35,111 bases of DNA from positions 1-35,111 of the IMG/VR virus record IMGVR_UViG_3300042344_000157; one strand, 5' to 3'. Position 1 is the first letter of the stretch, and every line of letters begins with the position of its first letter. A model generated the notes under the pieces. It did not search any database. It had not been told where the DNA came from and saw only the letters and a list, made by a program, of their open reading frames with translations. A program made the position numbers and the translations under genes. Source of the stretch: a virus. Below are positions 30,005 through 35,111 of the stretch, one piece after another.

Positions 30005-30477
30005 TTTCTAACCTTTGCTCGTTGCTTCGCCGCCCAGAGATCCATGTGAGCGCTCATAAGAGACGCTAACCGATCAAGAGCAGACGTTGCCATTGATTGA
30101 AAAGTGTTTCGTATAAATGGTTTAGCAGGCATTTCCGCCGTACCGAATTCTATAGCCTCTGCTGCTGGCCTGTACTCACCCTTAGCATCCCTATAGCCAA
30201 CGCCAACATCGACAAACCCGAAAGCAACTGTATCGCGGCTAAGATACTTTTTAGATTTGTCTTTGCGCGTCGCAACCTTTGCGCCGTTGCGAACTTTGAG
30301 TTGTAGCTTTCCGGTATCGACGGGAGCTCTTGCGCGGACCGCCGCTTTAACGGGCTCCATTGCAGACTTTAAGCCGGGAAGTAAAGATCGCCTTGCTTTG
30401 GTCGTGCCGAATTCTTGAGCTAATTCTAAAAGCGAATCCTCAAACTGCCGAAAGCCCTTAACTTCAATCTTTCCCAT
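30001..30477 (-). CDS. HK97 gp10-like tail completion protein
   Basis: 158 residues with the typical HK97-gp10 layout: KIEVKGFRQFEDSLLELAQEF at the start, MEPVKAAVRARAPVDTGKLQ carrying the diagnostic APVDTG-x-L motif at about residues 50-58, and EFGTAEMPAKPFIRNTFQS, matching the E-x-GT...PA-x-PFLRPA region. Such proteins help complete the head-proximal tail end. It is unusual in lying after the tail tube gene; in many phages it precedes it. ATGA overlap with the chaperone gene. Confidence 0.9.
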   Translation of the reverse strand: MGKIEVKGFRQFEDSLLELAQEFGTTKARRSLLPGLKSAMEPVKAAVRARAPVDTGKLQLKVRNGAKVATRKDKSKKYLSRDTVAFGFVDVGVGYRDAKGEYRPAAEAIEFGTAEMPAKPFIRNTFQSMATSALDRLASLMSAHMDLWAAKQRAKVRK

Positions 30478-30688
30478 TGGTCACGATCTTTTTGAAGATT
30501 AGATCGTTAAGACGAATCACATAATTTACTACTTCGTCTGGTGTCATATCCGGCGCATGATTCTCTGCAATCTTATGGCAAAGCGTGATGTTAATGAGCC
30601 TTTGTTGAGGATACCCAAACCAGTTTTTAGAACCGGTCTGGGCTTGCGTGACTAAGTAAGCCAGCAAATCATCACTCGCTCTTTGCAT
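30464..30688 (-). CDS. Hypothetical protein in the tail operon
   Basis: 74 residues, unrecognised: SDDLLAYLVTQAQTGSKNWF, then RLINITLCHKIAENHAPDMT. Mixed helix, no motif for activity or membrane segment. It overlaps both neighbours by about 15 bases in the tail operon, so probably a small assembly or structural component. Confidence 0.66.
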   Translation of the reverse strand: MQRASDDLLAYLVTQAQTGSKNWFGYPQQRLINITLCHKIAENHAPDMTPDEVVNYVIRLNDLIFKKIVTNGKD

Positions 30689-30860
30689 GAGCCCTCAGCA
30701 CAGACAAGCAGACTGCTTCGGCACCGCCGGGACTGGCTTCCTGTAGGGCGGCATCCACCTCTTGTAAGGTAAAGGGATGCCCTTTTGCCATTGCATGAAG
30801 GTCGCCCCTGAATTCCGCCATCAGCGCTACTAATTCATCAAGTGTTGTTTGACCAGCCAT
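30672..30860 (-). CDS. Hypothetical small tail-operon protein
   Basis: 62 residues from ATG 30860, which has GAGG eight bases upstream; the frame is open further upstream but those residues read like shadow of the tail tube gene. MAGQTTLDELVALMAEFRGD, then PFTLQEVDAALQEASPGGAE. Helical, alanine-rich. It could be a tail assembly chaperone-like element, but the G/GT pair is elsewhere. The start lies inside the tail tube gene end (23-base overlap). Confidence 0.62.
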   Translation of the reverse strand: MAGQTTLDELVALMAEFRGDLHAMAKGHPFTLQEVDAALQEASPGGAEAVCLSVLRAHAKSE

Positions 30861-31332
30861 ATTGATTGCCTCGCGGATGAATCGTGAAAGTAACCTGAGC
30901 TTCTGCGCCAGGAGCTGGATCAATCGTCCACTGACTAACGCGGCCATTGAAGGCGTAGTTAACGATGTTCGTGCCATCTGTCGCTGAGATTACAAACGTA
31001 CGGTCAATCGTACCGTTGTAAGCATCTGCGCGGAGCAAAAGAAGGTTTGTGTCTGCCGGATTCCATGCTGCCACAACAGTCATGGAAGTTGGCGCAGACT
31101 GAACCGGGATCTTGTCAGACTGACGCGAGCCAGCAACCGCAAAGTTAGCAACCGCATCGTCTTGACCAAAAGCAGGGATTGCTTCTACTGGAACCAAGTT
31201 ACCAGAGACAGCAATCGCTGAAGTCGAAGCGTAGACGCTAAGGTTAGCGGTAGTCAAAGGAGTGGGCGTAGCCCCCGGCTGGCAATATAGCGAGGCGCTG
31301 AAGCCGGGTAAAACTTTGTTGGGAAGAGCCAT
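30838..31332 (-). CDS. Major tail tube protein
   Basis: 164 residues with the beta-sandwich pattern of siphovirus tube subunits: PNKVLPGFSASLYCQPGATP, then VSGNLVPVEAIPAFGQDD, RQSDKIPVQSAPTSMTVVAA and a final AEAQVTFTIHPRG. The sequence of strands with an early ring-forming loop and its position between tail completion proteins and chaperones fit a hexameric tube subunit packed by the tape measure. It is a short version of the family; identification is from context and fold pattern. Confidence 0.78.
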   Translation of the reverse strand: MALPNKVLPGFSASLYCQPGATPTPLTTANLSVYASTSAIAVSGNLVPVEAIPAFGQDDAVANFAVAGSRQSDKIPVQSAPTSMTVVAAWNPADTNLLLLRADAYNGTIDRTFVISATDGTNIVNYAFNGRVSQWTIDPAPGAEAQVTFTIHPRGNQYGWSNNT

Positions 31333-31340
31333 TTTTCACC

Positions 31341-31745
31341 TCACGAAGGAATGTCTAAAGTTGAATCTAAAACAATCTGGTGTAGCTTGCTGTCATTATC
31401 GTATGTGTGGAAAAGCCAATCAACGTCTACTTTTGCCACAAAAAATAAGCCGCCAAATGTTCCTTGATAGCCGTGGAGCGCGTCGACAATCTGCTGAGCC
31501 TTTGAGTAACAGTTCGCCATCTGCTGAGCAAAGACTGTCGCCTGAAAGACAGGTCGGTCTATACCCTTAACCGATTGCGGCCCTGTATAAACCGGCTGAT
31601 GTACATCTCTAAGTTGCCAAGTAACAAACGTCGGCTCGGTTGCAAAGTTGCGGTTGAACACAGCATAAACCGGCGTGGGCGTACAAACCGAGGTTAACTG
31701 CGCCTGTATCGCTTGAGCGTAAACAACGGCTGAATTCTGACCCAT
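31341..31745 (-). CDS. Tail completion/terminator protein (DUF3168-like)
   Basis: 134 residues: VYAQAIQAQLTSVCTPTPVY at the start, ATEPTFVTWQLRDVHQP, VFQATVFAQQMANCYSKAQQ, IVDALHGYQG and a final strand HQIVLDSTLDIPS. This follows the DUF3168/tail terminator form (a helix, strands, a helix with x-x-V-x-x-AL, then beta strands) and the position directly before the tube gene. Such proteins form the ring that stops tube growth and joins head. ATG shares a base with the upstream stop. Confidence 0.78.
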   Translation of the reverse strand: MGQNSAVVYAQAIQAQLTSVCTPTPVYAVFNRNFATEPTFVTWQLRDVHQPVYTGPQSVKGIDRPVFQATVFAQQMANCYSKAQQIVDALHGYQGTFGGLFFVAKVDVDWLFHTYDNDSKLHQIVLDSTLDIPS

Positions 31746-32086
31746 CAGACTGCAACCGTTGGTTCGTTACGGTAACAAGTGAACGTTACCCACTGCCTAT
31801 CGTCATGCTCGTAAACCTCAGCGATCCGCCATGATTTATCGCGGAAGGAAATGCTGTAAGCCTCTTGAGCATCGGAAATCGTACGCATGTTGGGCGTGTA
31901 GTTCACCGTGAACTCAATCATGTTGTCGTATTGCCGAAACTTTTCAAGCGTCCGAATGCGGTTATGCACAGACTTGGTTTTTGCTCGCGTCTGAAACCAT
32001 GCAGTCTCTGTCGTTGTTTGCTCGCCAAGATTGGTAAGCCCAAACGTCAGATTGTTGATGGTGATTTGATCGACGCGTAAAACCAT
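31745..32086 (-). CDS. Head closure/head-tail adaptor protein
   Basis: 113 residues, beta-rich: ITINNLTFGLTNLGEQTTTE, FQTRAKTKSVHNRIRTLEKF, NMIEFTVNYTPNMRTISDAQ, ISFRDKSWRIAEVYEHD. It resembles the Phage_H_T_join class (small barrel plugging the connector after packaging) and lies exactly where it is expected, after the connector gene with a one-base TAATG overlap. Confidence 0.8.
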   Translation of the reverse strand: MVLRVDQITINNLTFGLTNLGEQTTTETAWFQTRAKTKSVHNRIRTLEKFRQYDNMIEFTVNYTPNMRTISDAQEAYSISFRDKSWRIAEVYEHDDRQWVTFTCYRNEPTVAV

Positions 32087-32730
32087 TACATCACCAAAGT
32101 CTTATAGGGTCGCAATAGCTGGTCAATCGCCCAGGGAAGCTGATACTGCTTAGCCTCAGAGATTGCAGACCGGTTATTGTAGAAATGCGTGAGCAACATC
32201 AGCCCCGCTTGCTTAACCACGGGATACTGACCGATAACACTGCCTTGTAGCGTGTACTGACAAAGCATCGGAGCGGTCATGTAAGTGTTAACGTTATTTG
32301 GAACCTCGAAAAGAACTAACTTGTTCCCCGTCGGGTCGTAGTAATACTGACTGTTTGCAATCGTCGTAAGAACTGGAGGGTTCAGGTCGTTGTAATACTT
32401 GACCCAATTGATCGTTACGCCGTTCTGCGAGACCTCGGGAAGATCCAGGGAAACCGGAGCTGCCATCAAACCCGAGATTAGATACGAAGCCTGATACGTT
32501 ACATTGAAGATTGGAACGCCCAAATAATCCTCAATTGCCATCCGCGCCGCTAGCTCAAGTTGCGTCAGATATTCGTCTTGCGACTCATCCTGAAACAAGT
32601 TGAGCTGGTTGGTGATTTCGTCGTAAGTAAGCCATTGCGTAACCGGGTCGCGGGTACTTTGAATGACCTTCGAGTAGTTGAACGGGTTTCTAGAACCCGC
32701 TCCGAAATTACCTTGAAGCTGACTTGGCAT
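32086..32730 (-). CDS. Head-tail connector (gp6-like adaptor)
   Basis: 214 residues. Helical core with LTQLELAARMAIEDYLGVPI, the (A/L)R-x-x-IE-x-(Y/L)-x-(G/N)-x-(P/I) pattern characteristic of gp6-like connectors, then beta strands (LPEVSQNGVTINWVKYY, NSQYYYDPTGNKLVLFE) and a C-terminal helix with LMLLTHFYNNRSAISEA. It forms the ring below the portal. First gene after the capsid paralogue, separated by one base from its stop. Confidence 0.87.
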   Translation of the reverse strand: MPSQLQGNFGAGSRNPFNYSKVIQSTRDPVTQWLTYDEITNQLNLFQDESQDEYLTQLELAARMAIEDYLGVPIFNVTYQASYLISGLMAAPVSLDLPEVSQNGVTINWVKYYNDLNPPVLTTIANSQYYYDPTGNKLVLFEVPNNVNTYMTAPMLCQYTLQGSVIGQYPVVKQAGLMLLTHFYNNRSAISEAKQYQLPWAIDQLLRPYKTLVM

Positions 32731-32731
32731 G

Positions 32732-33760
32732 TTAGGTTCCGATCAAACGAACACCAGCGGTTACATCGCGCACAGTCGATACCAAACGCTTTTCAGCGTA
32801 GATCGTGATTGTTCCAGGCTGCGTTTGTTCCATGCGTTGCAGCGTCATTTCTGAATGGTCAACGATCCACATAAACCGAGGCCAGTTGGCTAGGTAAATG
32901 GGAGAAGCGCCAGTTGCGGGAGCGTCTAAGTAGGGATTGACGATAACCGGCCAGCCCATAATGTTTACACCTGGGCCTTCGTCTTTTTCGCCAGTTTCAA
33001 CTAATGCGTAAGAGTTGCCGGCATGAGCGTATTCACGCAGCGTCTGTAATGCGGTTGGGTGCATCATCCATGCGGTCCCAGGCATTCTCCAAAACTGACC
33101 TGGAAGAGCGTTAGCAACATCAACAAGGCTTTCCCACTCAATACCGCCGCTATGCGTATAGCCGACAGTGTTAAGCGTGTGAATGCCGTTAGTTATGGCC
33201 GTTCCTGAGCTGCCATAAGCAGCCGTAGAACCAGCTGTCCCTGCGTACATCTTAAGGCCGCGCAGACCATTGGTCGCGCCTGTGCTTGTCGTGGTTGATC
33301 CTGCTTGGTCGTTATTGACAGCCATCGACGCGGCTTCGATCTGGCTGAATTCCATCGCAAGATCTTCGGCTAAAGCAGCATCTAATCCGTTGATGTCACT
33401 CATCGCCGCTGCACGAATCGGCATCTGAGCCGAAATGACGCGCATCGGAAGCTGCCAAATGCTCGTAGCGATATTGGGCGATCCGCTGTTAGCGTTGACC
33501 GTGTAGCCCCAGGGGTTCGTACTGTTGGCAGCGTTACCAGTCTTAACCACAAACTGAATATCCGAGTCTGCCGTCATTGTCTGATTTGCATAAACCCGAA
33601 AAGGGTTCCAGTAACGAAGGGATGCAAACACATCCTCGTTATAAACGCGACCACCAACCCCGCTGCCTGAGCCGGTTAGGGCCGAGGCTTCCGCGAGGTT
33701 GACAGTGCTGTTGCCCTCGTGGAGAGCCTTTTTCAAGCCTTCCAAAATAACCTGTTTCAT
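32732..33760 (-). CDS. Second HK97-fold major capsid protein paralogue
   Basis: 342 residues from ATG 33760, chosen because GGAGAG lies just upstream; the frame is open to 33802. The protein clearly aligns with the next capsid gene: EASALTGSG, FVVKTGNA, NPWGYTV, ATSIWQLP, AQMPIR, NNDQAG, NGLRGL, and a C-terminal PGTITIYAEKRLVSTVRDV. Compared with it, the N-terminal coiled-coil (delta/scaffold) segment is nearly absent; only about 30 residues precede EASALTGSG. Possible roles: vertex (penton) protein, a minor form mixed into the shell, or decoy. Both copies look intact, so both are probably used. Confidence 0.92.
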   Translation of the reverse strand: MKQVILEGLKKALHEGNSTVNLAEASALTGSGSGVGGRVYNEDVFASLRYWNPFRVYANQTMTADSDIQFVVKTGNAANSTNPWGYTVNANSGSPNIATSIWQLPMRVISAQMPIRAAAMSDINGLDAALAEDLAMEFSQIEAASMAVNNDQAGSTTTSTGATNGLRGLKMYAGTAGSTAAYGSSGTAITNGIHTLNTVGYTHSGGIEWESLVDVANALPGQFWRMPGTAWMMHPTALQTLREYAHAGNSYALVETGEKDEGPGVNIMGWPVIVNPYLDAPATGASPIYLANWPRFMWIVDHSEMTLQRMEQTQPGTITIYAEKRLVSTVRDVTAGVRLIGT

Positions 33761-33763
33761 AGT

Positions 33764-33794
33764 CTCTCCAAAAGGGAGAGGGCTTTCGCCCTCT
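33764..33794 (-). promoter_or_regulatory. Two mutually exclusive hairpins at the ribosome site of the second capsid gene
   Basis: On the minus strand AGAGGGC-GAAA-GCCCTCT (33777-33794) forms a seven-bp stem with a GAAA tetraloop. Its 3' arm overlaps CTCTCC, which can instead pair with the ribosome site GGAGAG (33764-33769) around a CTTTT loop. The two structures share bases 33777-33780, so only one can form at a time. This could tune the ratio of the two capsid proteins. It is also a weak terminator candidate (only four T). Confidence 0.6.
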
Positions 33795-33798
33795 TTTA

Positions 33799-35111
33799 TC
33801 AAGCAGCCGTACCAGTCGAACGATAACGAACGCCAGCGTTAGGATCGCGCACCGAAGTGGCTGCACGAGTCTCGCCATAGAATGTTATAGATCCCGGAAC
33901 TGTCTGGTCGTATCTCCTGAGAACCATTGAGAGACGCATGACGATGGTGTGGAACTGCTGCCAATCCGCAAAGTACATCGGATAGTAGGACGTAGTCCCT
34001 GCTGCGCCGGTGGTGGGCTGGCTAGGATTGTCGACATACTTGTTAACTGCAACCTTGAAGCCGAGCAATTCACCAACAATGCCATCGGTGCGTGACAGAC
34101 CGTCAACATAGATCGGACGGCCTTGCAGATCGACTAACCCGCGAATGCCTTGAAGCAGAATCGGGTTGATCATGAACGCTGCACTGGGAGTCCAATATTG
34201 CTGGGGCAGGCTATAAATAAAGTTCACTACATCTTTGTAGTTCACATTATTTGCCGCAACCGTGTTGGCGTTTGTCGTCAACTGGTCATAGGTAGCAAGC
34301 GAGTGCAGACCGTTGGTGGTTGCAGTTCCCGAAGTACCGAAAGCAGCTGTCGAGCAAGAGCCACCCGTGTAAGTTGCATTAGCGCCAGCGTACTGATCCA
34401 AACCGCGCAGACCATCAGCGCCACCCGTCGTTACCGAGGTTCCGGTTCCCGACTGATCGTTGTTCTGGATCATCGAGGTTGCCATAGCCTGCTGGAACTC
34501 CATCAACATATCGTCAACAACGTTAGCCTCTAAGCCGTCGATGTCATCAAGTGCTGCGGTACGGATGGGGAACTGAGCGTTCAAGTCTTTAAGGATCACC
34601 TGCCAAATGCTCGTGGCTTCAGTTGTGGGTGCGCCGTTGTTCTGAACGGTGTAGCCCCACTGAGCACCTGCATTGCCGGTCTTGACGCGGAACTGATAAG
34701 CCGAGCCGTCAGTTGCAACAATGCGCGACAGATCCATCAAGGGATTTCCGAGACGCTTTGCAGCGAACACGGGATCGTAAGCTGTACGGCCACCAACGTC
34801 GTAGCCTGAACCCGTAAGAGCCGAGGCTTCCTTGATGTACGCTTCGCACTGATCCACAGATTCAAAGATCTTGACTTCGCGCTCGATGTTGTTACCGGCC
34901 TTCATGTACTCCTTAAGAACGTCCTTGAAGCGACGATTTGCTTCGCCACGGACGGTCTTGTGAATAGGACGGATGATTGAAGGGGCGGCAACTTTTGCCT
35001 CTAATGCGGCAATCTTTGCTTCGGTTTCGGTTTTGAGCGCCTCGACAGCCTCAGCAACTTTTACTTCGACGGCCTGAGCGGTTTCTGCCAATTTGGCAGC
35101 GCTAGATGCTT
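33799..35111 (-). CDS. HK97-fold major capsid protein (N-terminus beyond right edge)
   Basis: The frame is open from its stop at 33799 to the window edge; an in-frame TTG at 35091 is not the start, because coding continues upstream (ASSAAKLAETAQ). The N-terminal visible part is a coiled coil (EAVEALKTETEAKIAALEAK), the delta/scaffold domain that is cleaved by the head protease in HK97. The shell domain runs from EASALTGSGYDVGGRTA through YQFRVKTGNAG, QWGYTVQNNG, FPIRTAALDDIDGLEANVVD to PGSITFYGETRAATSVRDPN. The protease gene expected just upstream is not in the window. Confidence 0.95.
   Translation of the reverse strand, partial: ASSAAKLAETAQAVEVKVAEAVEALKTETEAKIAALEAKVAAPSIIRPIHKTVRGEANRRFKDVLKEYMKAGNNIEREVKIFESVDQCEAYIKEASALTGSGYDVGGRTAYDPVFAAKRLGNPLMDLSRIVATDGSAYQFRVKTGNAGAQWGYTVQNNGAPTTEATSIWQVILKDLNAQFPIRTAALDDIDGLEANVVDDMLMEFQQAMATSMIQNNDQSGTGTSVTTGGADGLRGLDQYAGANATYTGGSCSTAAFGTSGTATTNGLHSLATYDQLTTNANTVAANNVNYKDVVNFIYSLPQQYWTPSAAFMINPILLQGIRGLVDLQGRPIYVDGLSRTDGIVGELLGFKVAVNKYVDNPSQPTTGAAGTTSYYPMYFADWQQFHTIVMRLSMVLRRYDQTVPGSITFYGETRAATSVRDPNAGVRYRSTGTAA

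Noticed and set aside
30861-30977. Longer N-terminus for the small protein ending at 30672
   Set aside because: The added residues are out-of-frame translation of the tail tube gene; ATG 30860 has a GAGG ribosome site.
1-35111. tRNA genes, CRISPR arrays, integrase, CI-like repressor, insertion sequences
   Set aside because: I looked for cloverleaf-like intergenic segments, direct-repeat arrays, tyrosine or serine recombinase motifs, repressor-protease fusions and transposase motifs and saw none; there is very little intergenic space to hold them.

Overview
The window is most of a tailed double-stranded DNA phage genome with an HK97-type head. A tape measure protein and a lambda-J-like tail tip indicate a siphovirus. 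The proteins recognised are of the kinds seen in phages of Gram-negative bacteria, probably Pseudomonadota: a 3TM GTA-type holin, a GH24 lysozyme, an ERF/YqaJ/SSB recombination set, a YbcO-like nuclease and J-like tip genes. That host assignment is inference. I see no integrase, CI-like repressor, tRNA, CRISPR array or insertion sequence. The portal gene runs off the left edge and a major capsid gene runs off the right edge. In HK97-like phages these are neighbours with a protease between them, so the window is probably a circular or permuted genome cut between portal and capsid.

Layout: almost everything is on the minus strand and is read from high to low coordinates. Positions 35111-29187 hold the head and early tail genes: major capsid protein, a second capsid paralogue, connector, adaptor, tail completion proteins, tail tube, and tail assembly chaperones joined by a -1 frameshift site. 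Positions 29197-17175 hold the tape measure protein, distal tail proteins, a GNAT acetyltransferase, the 1169-residue tail tip protein with a self-processing S74 end, and a fibre cassette rich in collagen-like Gly-Pro-Thr and LamG repeats. Positions 17106-14127 hold an HNH-AP2 homing endonuclease, a TPR glycosyltransferase and a lysis cassette of membrane proteins, holin and lysozyme. Positions 10893-14149 are the only plus-strand block, a recombination module (ERF annealase, SSB, YqaJ exonuclease, YbcO-like nuclease). Positions 10802-8357 on the minus strand hold nucleases, a lambda O/P-like replication pair with a candidate iteron origin inside the O-like gene, and a MazG-like pyrophosphohydrolase. 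Positions 8360-5064 hold many small proteins, several with helix-turn-helix character, and an HNH endonuclease. Positions 4997-1 hold a ParB-domain protein, an ABC ATPase fused to a Mom-like GNAT domain, small and large terminase, and portal.

Working model: the divergent gap at 10803-10892 is the main control point. Rightward transcription makes recombination functions. Leftward transcription makes replication, regulatory, packaging and, across the join, structural and lysis genes. Many junctions are ATGA overlaps, indicating translationally coupled operons.

The most interesting elements are the ParB plus ABC-ATPase/GNAT cassette inside the packaging operon (a candidate DNA base modification or anti-restriction system), the duplicated major capsid gene with two mutually exclusive hairpins at the ribosome binding site of the second copy, the intragenic iteron origin, and a recombination-module gene that appears split across two frames.
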